From positions 25,861,438-25,925,437 of the forward strand of contig JAGTTD010000001.1 of assembly GCA_018398585.1 (NCBI GenBank): a stretch of DNA of 64,000 nt, read 5' to 3'. A program made the translations under genes and the position numbers. This DNA is from Simmondsia chinensis. Its lineage: Eukaryota; Streptophyta; Magnoliopsida; Caryophyllales; Simmondsiaceae. Below, in pieces: positions 42,700 through 54,863 of the stretch (position 1 is its first letter; every line of letters starts with the position of its first letter). Under the pieces are notes generated by a model. It worked only from the letters and a program-made list of their open reading frames with translations. It was not told the origin of the DNA and did not search any database.

Positions 42700-43945
42700 G
42701 AAGCTCCTTGTTCTTAAGGAGAAAAGCTTGGGAATTGACTCTTCATGAACGTTGGATTCTCCCATGTGAGGATGTCTTTATACAAGTTCAGCCATCTCAC
42801 CAAAATCTGATGCGAAGACCCTGTTCCTGCTGCAATCAGGCCGGATTTCTTGACAGTAACCGGTCCCAACCGCAAACTTCCATCTGATTCTGTTTCTGGT
42901 GGTGCTTTGGAACTTTTAACACCCCTCTTAACCTGTTTTTTTAGTAATGAAGCATGAAACACGCGGTGAATGCACGAATGTGATGGTAAATCAAGTTTAT
43001 AAGCAACATTGCTTATCCTCTTCAAAATTTGGTATGGACCAAAGTAACATGCACTTAGCTTGACGTTTCTTCGGACAGCCAACGCGGACTGTCTATAGGG
43101 TTGTAATTTTAGGTACACCATGTCTCCCACTTCAAAACTTTGTCTACCCTTTTTTTGTCAGCTTAAAACTTCATTCGAGCACGAGCTTGCTGCAAATTGT
43201 CCTTAAGGAGCTAAGTCACTTCCCTCCTCTGCAGAGTCAGGTCCTTTGCTGCAGAACCAGATGGATTGCATTGTTGCAGCAACATTGGAGTTGGTGGTGC
43301 GTATCCATACAATCCTTGAAAGGGAGATGTGCCAAGGGAAGCATGAAAGTGAGTATTGAACCAATACTCTGCTAAAGAAAGCCATTGATTCCACTCTCGA
43401 GGCCGGGAAAAAACCATACTTCGAAGATATTGCTCGACACACTGATTGACTTTCTCTGTTTTCCCATCCGATTGAGGATGGTAAGATGAACTGAGTGCCA
43501 AAGTTGTTCCCAACAACTTGAACAACTCTCGCCAAAAGTTGCTCGTAAAGATCTTGTCCCTATTCGAGACAATGGATTGGGGCAATCCGTGCAATTTGCA
43601 TATGTTGTCTAAGAAACTCTTAGCCAACCTTTCAGCTGTAATAGGTCGAATCAAGGCTATAAAATGGCTGTATTTCGTGATGCGATCCATCACAACCCAA
43701 ATTTCTTCCCTACCATCAGACTTGGGAAGTCCTTCAATAAAATCCATACTAATGTCGATCCAAGCACCCTCTGGAATGGGAAGTGGCTGCAAGAGTCCTT
43801 GGTATCGATGATCCCCCTCGTAAGACTTCACAAAATTTGAGACAGATTTCTTCAATCCGGGCCCACTAAAATATGCCTTAACTCGTTGATAAGTACCTTC
43901 AACCCCGAAATGACCACCCCAAGTTGAATCATGAGATGCCTTCAA
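42700..43945 (-). pseudogene. Chromovirus 4 integrase and chromodomain
   Basis: Open pieces 43945-43211 and 43130-42714, in different frames. Zinc region: HDSTWGGHFGVEGTY (the second Cys pair is altered: KSYEGDHRYQG follows where homologues have CxxC). Catalytic core: ISMDFIEGLPKS, WVVMDRITKYSHF, PQSIVSNRDK (second Asp in the RD context) and HPQSDGKTEKVNQ (Glu). C-terminal: VYLKLQPYRQSALAV, FGPYQILKRI, HRVFHASLLKK. Chromodomain: HQILVRWLNLYKDILTWENPTFMKSQFPSF. The C-terminal chromodomain is thought to target integration to heterochromatin. Confidence 0.9.
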
Positions 43946-43948
43946 TAT

Positions 43949-45496
43949 CTAATCCCTCAAATCAGTCGAGGAACCAATGTAAATTTTATTCTGCACACGG
44001 ATAATACCACTCTGCACATTAACACTAGCTGCACTGTCATTCTTGGAGCTGTTTTTAGGTCTCTTGAGCAAATGTGTCCCCTTCATAAGATTTGTAGATT
44101 TCATCCATCCAAGAAGGTAAAGCGATGGATAATGGCCCACAAGAACCTTGCTCGAGGTCCTCAAACTTCCTTGAAAGAGCGTCTGCGCCAAGTTCTCTTT
44201 CCTCTTTTTATACTCGATAGCATAGTCCAACCCAAGCAACTTCATCAACCCCTTCTTTTGGATTCGTGTGACTATCTTTTGCTCCAAAAGATGCTTGAGA
44301 CTCTGATGATTTGTTCGTATGATGAACCTACGTCCATCCAAATAATGCCTCCATTTATCAATTGCAAGAAGGATTGCCAAATACTCTTTCTCGTAGGAGG
44401 ACATGGCCTGATGTTTAGGACTAAGGGCTTGACTCAAATAAGCAATCGGTTTTCCATTTTGTGAAAGAACAGCCCCACACCCAGTCCTGCTAGCATCGGT
44501 CTCTAAAATGAAGTCCTCCTCAAAATTCGGCATAGCTAATACCGGTGCCTTACACATAGCGGACTTGAGGGCTTCAAATGCTTCTTGTGCCTTATCACTC
44601 CACTTGAATGCATCCTTCTTAAGCAGCTCGATTAAGGGCTTTGCAATGGACCCATAACCATTTATAAACTTCCTATAGTAACCAGTCAACCCCAAGAACC
44701 CTCTCAATCGCTTCAATGTCATGGGAGTTGGCCAATCTTGCATCGCTTGCACTTTAGAAGGATCGATAGAGACACCTTTGTGAGAGATTATGTGGCCCAA
44801 ATATTCAAGCTTGGACTGAGCAAAGGTGCACTTCGATAGCTTGGTGAAAAAACTATGCTGCCGCATCACAATGAACACCTCCTTGAGATGATTAAGGTGA
44901 TCTTCATAGGATGAACTATAGACCTATATATCATCGAAGAAAACCAACACCGATCTCCTCAAATAAGGCTTGAAAATGTCGTTCATAGCTGCTTGGAATG
45001 TGGCCGGAGCATTAGTTAAACCGAAAGGCATCACAACGAACTCAAAGTGTCCATGGTGAGTTTGAAAAGCGGTCTTGTATATGTCCGGCTCGAGAACTCT
45101 AATTTGATGATATCCTTGCCTTAAGTCCGTCTTAGAGACAAATCAAGCTCCATACAATTCATCAAGCAAGTCGTCTATGACAGGGATAGGAAATTTATCC
45201 TTCACTGTTAACGAATTTAATTGACGATAATCTATGAACATTCGAGCCGTGCCATCCTTCTTCTTTACAAGAATCACTGGTGGAGTGAAAGGACTATGAC
45301 TTGGACAGATAAAGCTCATCTGCAGCAGCTCTTCCACTTGTTTTTCAATCTCTGATTTTTGAGCATGTGCATAACGGTATGGCCTGATTTTCACTGGATC
45401 CGAGTTAGCTTGAAGTGGAATGGCATGATCAACACTTCTTTGGAGGGAGGCTCTTTGGTGCCTCAAAAATATCCTCCAATTCCACCAGCAAAGCAT
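43949..45496 (-). pseudogene. Chromovirus 4 RT and RNase H
   Basis: RT N-terminal half at 45496-45143 ([54 protein letters not shown]). The palm lies between 45142 and 44879 in broken frames, with FFDD followed by a stop near 44930. RT thumb and RNase H at 44878-43949: [84 protein letters not shown] frameshift after KENLA alters the integrase linker. Confidence 0.9.
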
Positions 45497-47492
45497 GAAC
45501 TTCAGGCTGCAAGTTAGGCGGCAGATCTGAAGGGGCGATCAAGAACAATTGTCCAAACCATTGTATTGTCCTCTTCTTGAAGCTATCTTGCAAGCGTTTG
45601 CCATTAATAAATTTCAGCTGAGCATGGTCTGAAATCCCATGTAATGTGACTCTCTTGCCATGGACTTCATAAGACACGGTCATCTTATCAAAGTCAAATA
45701 ACACCGGGTTAAAAGTCCTCATCCAATCAACACCAAGTACCATATCACAACCTCCCAAAGGAAGGACTCTAAAATCAAAGGTGAATTTATGGTCTTGCAT
45801 AGACCATTGGAATGATTGGCACTTATTTTGAATCGTAATTGAATTACCATCAGCTACCATTACGGCCAAAGGATGAGTTTTGATGATGTCATGCTTCACC
45901 TTCTTTACCAACTTGGGATCAACGAAGCTATGAGTGCTCCCACTATCCACAAGAATGGTAATGGAAGTTTTCCCTGCGTTGCCACCAATGCGTATGGTGT
46001 TATGTGCTCCACTCCCGGTAAGAGCCTTCATAGAAATTTCTACTTCATCTTCCGACAACTCATCCCATGATTCAGCCTCTGATTTGTCCTCTGCAGAACC
46101 TGAGCTCTTGGTATCTGATGCAATCTCCACATGAGAACCCCTTGCAGACATCAAGAACTTCGGATTACACCTATGACCAGGCTGATTGCATCTGTAACAC
46201 AACCGAGCAGATCTCCTGTCCACATACTGGCCAGATTTGCTCTGCTAGATGAGTCCTTTGGATGAGTCTTGTAATTGCTACTTTTGAATTTGCTTTTGTC
46301 ACTTGAAGAAACAACTGTAGCCTCAATCAATTTAGCCTTGTTATAGGCTTTGGAGAGGGTCTTTGGCTCAATGGCCTTAAACAAGCTCTTAATTCTTGGC
46401 CTCAATCCACTAATAAAGCTTGAAACTTAATAAGCTTCAGTGGACTGTGGATTAATGGCTATCATATTAGCACGCAAATTCTCAAATCTAGTCATGTACT
46501 CCTTCACCGTAGATGTTTGATAGACTTTATTAAAGCTATCAACAACATCGCTTAAATCCTCTTCACCATACCTCTCACAAAGCTCCTCCACAAATTGGTC
46601 CTAAGGAAGACAAGGATTACTCCTCAAAACACTATAAAACCATACCTCGTGGTCTCCATGAAGATGCACAGCAGCTAGCTCAACTTTTTCCGCCTCACTG
46701 ATGTTATAAAAGTGAGAGTACCTTTCACATCCCCTCAGCCAAGATTCAGGCTCTTTTCCTTCAAACAGCTCAATTTGTACTCTTGGCTGTCTATGAGCAT
46801 AACCTCTGCCACCAGATGTAACCTCATTACTCAAAGATCTCTGCTATTGATACAAATCAGGAGGTCTATTATGTTGTTCCAGATCATCGGATGAAGTTCT
46901 TGGATGCTCATTCAAATCAAGTGGCCTACAATGCAAACCGGTACCCTGGCCACAACTTCTGAACTGTCCTTGACCTGCATTTCGATCAAAGGTTCCTGCG
47001 GCAATCTCAGCTACTGAAGGTCGATCATCTGCTGATCGGATATGCACTGAGGGACCTGCTTCAGCCTGAATCACAGGAGATTTGCCTCGATTCCTTTCCA
47101 CATTCACGTTTCTGTCTAGATCAACCTGCGGTTGAGTCACATTAGAAGGAGGAACCAGCTGACTTGCAGGTTTAAGGATTGCATTAACGGATGATTCTCC
47201 TTGTTTCTTGACCTGATCTTGCAAATTCTCCTTCCTTTCCTCCAATTTAGACAACCGATCATCATTCCTTTGCTGAATTGCTATCTGCATTTGCTGATTT
47301 TCCAGGTTTACTTGTTGAAACCTCGAACCAGCGTTCTTCTGATTGAATGATCAACGCCTGCATCTGATCAAGCGTGACACTGTCCTTTGGATTGTTCGCA
47401 CCAGCCTCAGCAGCATCAGATCTTTCTATTTGAACCGCAGGTGCAGTAATGCCACCACCTGCACCCGATCGAGTCCTTACACCTTCAGCCAT
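45429..47492 (-). pseudogene. Chromovirus 4 gag and protease
   Basis: Gag starts at ATG 47492 (MAEGVRTRSGAGG), 61 bases after the PBS. A coiled-coil region (47290-47200, RNDDRLSKLEERKENLQDQV) precedes the capsid core at 46834-46601 (QPRVQIELFEGKEPESWLRGCERYSHFYNI) and 46405. Nucleocapsid has CYRCNQPGHRCNP at about 46200. Protease has ILVDSGSTHSFVDP (intact DSG) and PLGGCDMVLGVDWM, ending near 45429. Stops replace Gln or Trp in gag, and a frameshift lies near 46240. Confidence 0.88.
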
Positions 47493-47552
47493 TCCTTGAT
47501 CGTGCTTCTTTCATTTTGCCAGCTCAATTCAAGCAATTGACCACTTGAACCT

Positions 47553-47565
47553 GGCTCTGATACCA
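47553..47565 (-). promoter_or_regulatory. Primer-binding site, tRNA-iMet type
   Basis: Minus strand TGGTATCAGAGCC, a perfect match to the usual plant tRNA-iMet PBS. Confidence 0.9.
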
Positions 47566-47567
47566 AA

Positions 47568-47962
47568 TGTTAACTACTAACCCTAAATTGATAGCTAACC
47601 TTGTGAAGGATAGAGGTAAGATGAGAAATAGAAGTGAAGGGAGATGAGAAAATAGAGAAGGAGATGAGAATTGAGAGGATTAACCAAATGGTAATCTGAA
47701 TTTTATTCATTGAATGCCAAGATTACAAGCTTTAGATCTATTTATAATAGATCTTGATACAATGCACCAAGACACCCCAAACTAACCGCTACAACCGTCT
47801 TTGGGCGCCTAAAACAAGCCAGTCGCCTCTTTTGACCAGATTTGGCCTCATTAACAGATTTTGGCACCTACCGGACCCTAACTACAATTCAAATTGTAAA
47901 TCAACAATACCCACACATTATCACAACAATTAAAATTCAAATGAACTAAACGAATTATAACA
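47568..47962 (-). mobile_element. Chromovirus 4 5' LTR (395 bp)
   Basis: TGTTAACTACTAACCC to GAATTATAACA. Complete TG...CA ends. GGCGCC and a TTTTGGCACC variant lie upstream of the minus-strand TATA box, as in the 3' LTR. Confidence 0.92.
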
Positions 47963-48625
47963 GTCATAATGGCTAAGTTGGTCAGGTCAAGTTGGTCAAG
48001 CTGCTCAAGCTAAGGAGGATGTAGGGAGGCACTCTTAGCCCACCAAAGGTTTTTGGTCCAGACATTTAAGGAAAGGAATGTCTTAAACTATACCAAAATG
48101 TCTAGCAAATGATCTAGGCCTATAGGATTTTAAACTACAATGAATCTGGTGATAGAAATAAAGATCCTAACGGTTCAAAATTACCTACTAATGCTGAAAA
48201 TTGATGTCCATTGAGACATCCAATATGCATGTCTTCTGGAATGTCGTCATCACCCCCGCTTTTTGGGCCGCAGTTGTGACTGGTCTCATCCTCTCATGAG
48301 ATTGGGGTTTGTCTAAAGAAAGCTTGAGTTGTCACCCAATCAACCCCAAACCTTCAGGCTCCTTCCCCTCAAGAGCGATGGCTCTTCGAGTCTTAACCAT
48401 TGGAGAATGGTCTGAGATTTATTTTGTTAAACACCACATGTAGGTTACGCATTATCAAAGTCCCTCATTGTGGCCACCAAAAGGTGTGTTTTTGCTGCTT
48501 TTGTTCATTTTTAGTGTATCCGTGTTCACCATAAACAAAAAATCAAGCAAATATGTTAAAAGGGACTCACTTCGACTTTGGAGCAAGCTTAAATACGATC
48601 TCAATCAGCCACCTCTAGAGAGGGT
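47963..48625 (-). mobile_element. Tat leader/gag-start fragment, right copy
   Basis: Bases 47963-48561 repeat 41677-42265. The Tat sequence then continues into the LTR (48562-48625, GGGACTCACTTCG) until chromovirus 5 starts. It has the Tat PBS at about 48462-48479 and gag start MVKTRRAIALEGKEPEG in minus orientation. Confidence 0.8.
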
Positions 48626-48984
48626 TGTATTATGTTTTGTAGTTGTTTTGATGTAATAAGATGTATCCGTTTGGTAATGATTGAATTGTATTGTTTGTTA
48701 CTTGGTGCCAAAGGGACTTGATTGCTAGTTAAGTCGGTTGAAAGGGTTAAGTGTGGGTCAATTGTGGTGGCTAGAGATCTAGGAGTCGGTTTAAGCTTGT
48801 CCATTTACATTGTATCTAGAGCTAGTATAAGTAGCTTGCTCAAGTGTAATATTCATTCATTCAATCAAATATACAAACAATCTCTATGAGATATTTTCTC
48901 TACTTCTTATCTCCTGCACTTCTCTTCTCATCTATACTCTCTCTTTCACAAGGTTAGATTTCAAGTTTATCTAGAGGTTTGAAA
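48626..48984 (+). mobile_element. Chromovirus 5 5' LTR
   Basis: TGTATTATGTTTTGTAG to about GGTTTGAAA (terminal CA mutated). TTGGTGCCAAAG near 48703 is a variant of TTGGCGCCAAG in the 3' LTR; a TATA-like AGTATAAGTAG is near 48822. Confidence 0.88.
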
Positions 48985-48986
48985 AT

Positions 48987-48999
48987 TGGTATAAGAGCC
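48987..48999 (+). promoter_or_regulatory. Primer-binding site, tRNA-iMet type
   Basis: TGGTATAAGAGCC, one mismatch to TGGTATCAGAGCC. Confidence 0.85.
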
Positions 49000-49089
49000 T
49001 TGTTTTTGGCTATCAATTAAGTTGAATTCGTTCAATTTGGTTGTATACGCTTGGATCAAGGTGATTGATAGCAAATATCCTTAATAGTA

Positions 49090-50546
49090 ATGGCAAGTGG
49101 AGTTACAACTAGATTAGGAGCTGCAAAGGCTGCTGCGAATCCTTCTTATGCTGAGGTTGTTGGTGCTAGTGCTGCAGCATATCATGAAGTTGTTATAACA
49201 AGTCAGTTAGGCTTGTAAATGAAAGAAATGTTCGTGCAGATGTAGCAGTCACAAAGTAATTGGTGCAAGATCTGAATCAAAAGTATGATGAACGATTTAC
49301 TCAACATTCTCAGCAAGTTGAGGAAAAGATTGCTGATTGGACTAATCAGCAAGCACAAGAGTTTGAAGAAAAGATTGTCAATTGATTGAATCAACAAATG
49401 CAGAGGTTTGAAGAGAAATTTGCCAAAATACGTAATCAATTTAGGGGACAGAATGTGTCTTCCGTTTCGGAACCTTTGCTTTCATCCAGTCAGTTGCTCA
49501 TGGCCTCATGGCCCGGGGTCTCCCTGGTGCTGGTTCTCTCTCCCCCCCTCTCGGACCAGCGACAATAGATGAGCTCTCAGGATGAAGTGAATCCTTAGGT
49601 GCAAAATGTTGCGGCTAGACCTCGAGATCAAACTCAAGTAGTTGAAGATAGACCTCAAGATCAAAATTTAGAAGCTGATGCGACTACACTTGTGCATGTT
49701 CAGTCATGATTTACCATTGTGAATCCAAGACAGCAAGATTGTCCACCTGATCAGTGGCAACAACAACGCTCAGGAAGTCATGAAGTGTCATCTAGTAACA
49801 GAAGCAGTGGGTTTAGACAGCCAAGAGTTCACATCGAACCATTTGATGAAAAGCAACCACAATTATGGCTAAGGAGATGCGATAGGTATTTTCACTTCTA
49901 TCATATTGATGAGGCAGAAAAGCTTGAAATAGCAGCTGTATATCTTCATGGAGACCATGAGGTATGGCTTTATAGTTTGCTTGAGAGTAATTCCACACTT
50001 TTTTGGGCTGAATTTGTGAAAGAACTTTGTGAGAGATACAGCAATGAAGACTCTAGTGATATTGTTCATAATTTTAACAAAGTGATACAAGAAACATCTG
50101 TGAAGGAGTTTATGACAAGGTTTGAGGACCTTAGAGTGAGCATGATAGCCAAATATCCTCAAGCCACTGAGTCCTATTATGTCTCGAGTTTCATAAGTGG
50201 CTTAAAGCCAAAAATTAAGAATCTTGTGAAAGCAGTTGATCCTAAGACATTGTCCAAGGCTTATGCTAAGACTAAGCTCTTTGAGGCAACAATTCTTACT
50301 TCAAATGATGGACCAAAGTATCAAGGAAGTGGTTCCAAGCTGCAGAAGGGATCTATTAATCCTTCAGGCTCTCGATCAAAGGAGAAGAAAGCTCAAAGGC
50401 TTTGTTTCAAGTGTAATCAGCTTTATCAGTTTGGGCTTAAATGCAGCCCAAAGTTCCTCATGGCAGCTAGGGGAAAGAGTGCTGAAGGCCAATCTATAAG
50501 TGAAGAATCTGATTTCGGAAAGGATAGTTTAGATCAGGAGTCATAA
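49090..50546 (+). pseudogene. Chromovirus 5 gag
   Basis: Start at ATG 49090 (MASGVTTRLGAAKAAANPSY), about 90 bases after the PBS. The Ala-rich N-terminus is followed by a Gln/Glu coiled-coil region with stops (49220-49440). The core, 49719-50546, is open for 275 codons: PRVHIEPFDEKQPQLWLRRCDRYFHFYHI, GDHEVWLYSLLES, VKEFMTRFEDLRVSM, and a nucleocapsid motif CFKCNQLYQFGLKC in which the usual His is replaced by Leu. Acidic tail before protease. Confidence 0.88.
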
Positions 50547-51002
50547 GAGGAACTTCTTGAGGACGAGGTTGGAATCTCCATGAAGGCATTGACTGGGAAT
50601 GGAGCTCATAACACAATAAGGATGAAAGGGAAGGCAGGAAAGAGATTAATCATTGTTTTGATCGACAGTGGAAGCGCCCATAGCTTCATTGATCCAAAAG
50701 TGATAATGAAAGTGGGGCATGAAGTGATCAAGACACAGCCATTGGCAGTGATTGTTACTGATGGTAATTCAGTCCTAACTTAGAACAAGTGCGAGGGGTT
50801 TCAATGGTTCATGCAAGATCACAAATTTCATTATGACTTCACAATTTTGCCCTTGGGTGGATGTGATATGGTCCTTGGAGTTAATTGGATGAGATCTTTC
50901 AGTCCAGTGCTCTTCAACTTTGCTAAGCTGATAGTATCATTTGAGATACATGGATCTAAGGTTACCTTGCAAGGCATGGCAGATCAAGCTTAGCTGCAAC
51001 TG
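50547..51002 (+). pseudogene. Chromovirus 5 protease
   Basis: Same frame as gag, after a stop at 50544. Active site IVLIDSGSAHSFIDP (DSG intact, about 50654-50700), then MVLGVNWMRSF and a C-terminal strand ending QGMADQA. One internal stop at 50781 (Gln in the homologue: IQNKC) and another at 50992. Confidence 0.85.
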
Positions 51003-52530
51003 ATGAAGGGCAGTAAGTTGGAAAGGGGATTCAGAAAGAGTGCTTTTCAGTGGGTAGGGCAATTGTTTGCAATATCACCTACTGAAGTGGATAGTATTTC
51101 TCAAACTAAGATGAGAGTATTGATTGAGGAATTTGAAGACTTGTTTGAATAGCCCAAAGCATTACCTCTAAAGAGAAGTCTAGATCATGCAATTCCTCTT
51201 AAGTCTAACTCTGAGCTAGTGAAATTGAGGCTTACAAGTACCCTCATGCTCAGAAAATAGAAATTGAAAGGCAGGTTGATGAATTGCTCAAGACAAGCTT
51301 CATAAGGCAGAGCCATAGCCATTTTGCCTCCCCTATCATATTGGTTAAGAAGAAAGATGGCTCGGCAAGGATGTGTATAGACTATAGACAGCTCAATGCA
51401 GTGACTATGAAGGATAAGTTTCCCATTCCTGTCACAGATGGCATTTTAGACGAGCTACATGGTGCACAAGTTTCTTCCAAGCTGGATCTGAGGCAAGGCT
51501 ATCACCAGATCAGAGTGTTGGAGCAAGATGTGTACAAGACTGCTTTCAGAACACATCATGTACACTTCGAATTTGTGGTTATGCCCTTTAGCTTGACCAA
51601 TGCTCCAGCCACATTCTAGGCACTGATGAATGAAGTGTTCAAGCAATTTCTGAGGAGATTTGTATTGGTATTCTTCGATGACATTCTGATATATAGCTCT
51701 TTTTTTTTAGGATCATTTGAAACATTTAAGGGAGGTGTTCTTGGTTATGCGCAATCACAAGTTGTATGCAAAATTGGCTAAATGTTCTTTTCTCAGACTT
51801 TGTTAGAATATTTGGGCCATGTGATCTCTTATAGACAAGTCTCTGCTGATTCTTCCAAGGCACAAGCAATTAAGGAATGGCTTGTATGGACATTGAAGCA
51901 GTTAAGGGGTTTTTGGGATTGACTGGATATTACTGCAAGTTTGTGGCTGGATATAGATCAATTGCCAAGCCTTTAACTGATTTATTAAAGAAAGATGCAT
52001 TCCAATGGTCAGATAAAGCTCAAGGAGCATTTGGAGCTTTGAAAACTGCTATGTGTGAAGCACCAGTTCTGGCAATGCCAGATTTTGCTATGGAGTTTTT
52101 TGGAAACTGATGCATGTGGCAACGACATTGGAGTAGTCTTATCTCAAAAAGGGAGGCCAATAGCCTACCTCAGCCAAGCTTTAAGTCCTAAACATCAAGC
52201 ATTGTCTACCTATGAGAAAGAGTATCTTGTAATTCTCTTAGCAGTAGATAAGTGGAGGCATTCTTTGGATGGGCATCGATTTGTCATCAAAACAGATCAT
52301 TAGAGTCTCAAGCATTTGCTTGAGTCAAGGATTGTCACCAGAATTCAGACGAAGGGATTGTTGAAGATGTTGGGACTTGAATATATGATTGAGTGCATGA
52401 AAGGCAAGGATAACTTGGCTGTTGATGCATTATCTCGTAGATCGGAGGACTGTGAGCAAGGATCTTGTGGTGCAATCTCAGTAATTCTTCCATCCTTGAT
52501 TGAAGAGGTGTATAAGTCATAAGTGAGTGA
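51003..52530 (+). pseudogene. Chromovirus 5 RT and RNase H
   Basis: At least four frame changes. RT: 51284-51619 ([38 protein letters not shown]), then a stop for Gln and an intact FFDD box near 51670 inside a shifted frame. Thumb and RNase H: 51877-52110 and 52055-52522 ([59 protein letters not shown]-stop-SLKHL, DNLAVDALSRRSED). Poly(T) at about 51698 disrupts the region after the RT active site. Confidence 0.88.
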
Positions 52531-53278
52531 CACTTTTGCACATGAGTGTATAGCTGCTTTTAGCATTGGCAGGGTAAGTAATTTGGCTTCTGATGCAGAT
52601 GTCACAGTGGTAAAAGGAGTCATTAAACTCAAAGGCAAGCTGTACATTGGGACCTTCACTGATCTAAGGCGCAGATTATCAGTGCCTTACATGATTTAGC
52701 ATGGGGAGGTCATTCAGGTGTGGAAGGAACGTATCAGAGGCTCAAGCCTCATTTTAGTTGGCCCGGTATATGAAGAAAGCAATGACAAATTTGGTGCAAG
52801 CTTGTGAAGTTCGTCAACAAACCAAGCTTGGTGATCATAGGTACCAAGGGCTTCTTCAACCTCTACCTATTCCTGTGGGTGTTTTGCAAAATGCAAGTAT
52901 GAATTTCATTGAATTGCCACAGTCAGAAGAGAAGGAGGTTATTTGGGTTGTGGGTTATAGATTTACCACGTTTAGTCACTTCATTGCCTTGGCTAGGCCG
53001 GTGACAGCAGAGAAATTGGCTCGAGTCATCCTTGACAACATCTACAAGTTACAGGGATTGCCCCAATCCATAGTCTCTGATCGAGCTAAGCTTTTTACAA
53101 GTCACTTTTGGAGGGATTTGTTCAGTTTGTTGGGAACTACTTTGGCTCTTACCTCTTCATACCATCCACAGACCGATGGCCAAATAGAAAGGGTCAATCA
53201 GTGCATTGAACAATACCTTCGAAGCATGGTGTTTAATCATCCAAAGGTGTGGGGAAGATGGTTGTCCTTGGCAGAGTA
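52531..53278 (+). pseudogene. Chromovirus 5 integrase, N-terminal and core
   Basis: Zinc region around 52680-52830 (WGGHSGVEGTYQR, then ACEVRQ with one Cys lost). Core at 52850-53270: MNFIELPQSEEKEVIWVVGYRFTTFSHF, LPQSIVSDRAKLFTSHFW, HPQTDGQIERVNQCIEQYL. The first catalytic Asp region reads NFIEL where homologues have DFIEG. It runs to WLSLAEY at 53278, where chromovirus 6 is inserted; it continues at 62656. Confidence 0.88.
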
Positions 53279-53621
53279 TGTTAGGCTTCCAATCAAGTGG
53301 GAGCCTAACATGAGAGGGTTAGGGTTTAGGAGCGGCAAGATAAGAAGGAGAATTAAAGGAGAAGAGAAGTAGATGAGAAGATTGAGAAAAACATCTAAAG
53401 AATGATAAGATTTTTATTGAATGAATCACAATTACACTCTAGTAATCTATTTATACTTGAACTAGATACAATATCAATTTGATGCTCTATAACTGACTTA
53501 ACTAACACATTTGTTATTTGGCGCCACTACCAAGACATACAATTTGAACATTACAAGCAACAAGTATTTCAATGATACTTCGGTACAACCAATTACACCA
53601 AAAAGGGTCACAATCATAACA
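53279..53621 (-). mobile_element. Chromovirus 6 3' LTR
   Basis: TGTTAGGCTTCC to CAATCATAACA. TTTGGCGCC at 53517-53525 lies about 60 bp upstream (minus orientation) of a TATA box, plus-strand CTATTTATA at 53447-53455. The PPT is AAAAGGAGGGGATT on the minus strand next to it. Confidence 0.92.
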
Positions 53622-53650
53622 ATCCCCTCCTTTTGAAAACATTCCTGTCC

Positions 53651-54518
53651 TCAAGAATGGAAGCTAGGAAATTGGCTCTTCAAGAATTATGGTTCTTCCC
53701 ACGTTGTATCCTTCTTGATCAGATTTGCCCATTGCACCAGAACTTCATTGGACTTCCTGCCCTTGAGTTGCCTTGTCCTGGAACCCAACACAGCAGCAGG
53801 CTGCAGCAGTAAGGATCGATTGGAACCAACTTCAGGTGGTTGAGGAGAGCTCGTATGACCTTTCTTTGCTTGTTTTTTCAGAAGTGACACATGAAAAACA
53901 GGGTGAATATAAAAATTAGGAGGCAATTCCAGCTTATAAGCAACCTTGCTAATTTTTTCTAAGATCTTATAAGGCCCAAAGAACCTCGCACACAACTTCA
54001 CATTTTTCCTTACAGCCACAGTGGACTGTCTATATGGTTGGAGCTTCAAGTACACCATATCTCCCACCTTAAAGTTCCTGTCCACCCTTTTCTTATCTGC
54101 ATACAGTTTCATCCTAGCCTGAGCTTGGTGAAGATTATCCTTCAGTAACTATATCAACAGCTGCCTCTGCTGCACTAATTCAGTAACCTCAAGAACTGAT
54201 GAAATCATTCCTTCAAGCATCAAAGGTGTTGGGGGATCATACCCATACAAAGCCTCGAAAGGAGTAGTTCTAATCGAGACATATGCATGACTGTTATACC
54301 AATACTCAGCCAAAGATAACCGCCTAACCCACAACTTGGGAAGATTAAACAACATGCTTCTGAGGTATTGTTCCAAGCATTGGTTGACTCTTTCTGTTTT
54401 CCCATCAATCTGAGGATGGTAGGAAGAACTAAGCCAATGTAGTCCCCAGCACGTTGAACAACTCCTTCCAAAATAGACTTGTAACGAGCTTATCTCGATT
54501 TGAAACTATGGATTGAGG
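53651..54518 (-). pseudogene. Chromovirus 6 integrase C-terminus and chromodomain
   Basis: Open pieces 54471-54149 (TDGKTESTN-like core end, WLSLAEYWYNSHAYVS, TPFEALYGYDPPTPL) and 54112-53687 (MKLYADKKRVDRNFKVGDMVYLKLQPYRQ, FGPYKILEKISKVAYKLELP, HPVFHVSLLKK). The chromodomain, EVLVQWANLIKKDTTWEEP, is followed by one stop and FLKSQFPSFHS, ending at 53651. Element 7 separates this from the integrase core at 58309. Confidence 0.9.
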
Positions 54519-54523
54519 CAACC

Positions 54524-54835
54524 TGTCTGACCGAGGTCAAACTCGAGTCATGACTTAGGGATAGTAGAATATGAGATGAGAAAGAAGTGAAACAAGATGA
54601 GAATTAGAGAGAAAATTAGAGATAAGAGAGAGAAAGTACCAATATTATCATCAATGAAGAACTTACAATACATGACGTGCTACTTTACTCCTCTTTAGAT
54701 CATATGAAAATATCTAGCAAACACTTCAACTACATGACAATATTAAAGACTCATTACTACTTATTACATCATTCACGTATTAATACTAAATCACATCCTA
54801 TATCTTGACACTACTAATATAATCGGGACATGACA
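54524..54835 (-). mobile_element. Element 7 3' LTR
   Basis: TGTCTGACCGAGG to GGGACATGACA. One base is missing relative to TGTCATGACC of the 5' LTR. No GGCGCC site, unlike the chromovirus LTRs. GA-rich block at 54565-54640. Confidence 0.93.
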
Positions 54836-54863
54836 ATACTCCCTCCTTTAGAGATTCTTGTCC

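Larger units (their letters stand above)
42266..47962 (-). mobile_element. Chromovirus 4, nearly full length
   Basis: Minus strand: 5' LTR 47962-47568, PBS 47565-47553, gag-protease 47492-45429, RT-RNase H 45496-43949, integrase-chromodomain 43945-42700, PPT region, 3' LTR 42649-42266. The right flank is GTCAT; the left flank is not, and the left LTR has lost about 12 bp of its outer end. A duplicated 590 bp Tat segment flanks it. LTRs differ by about 4%, though recombination makes this a poor clock. Confidence 0.93.

Noticed and set aside
43931..44464. Open frame of 177 codons on the plus strand
   Set aside because: Antisense shadow of chromovirus 4 RNase H.
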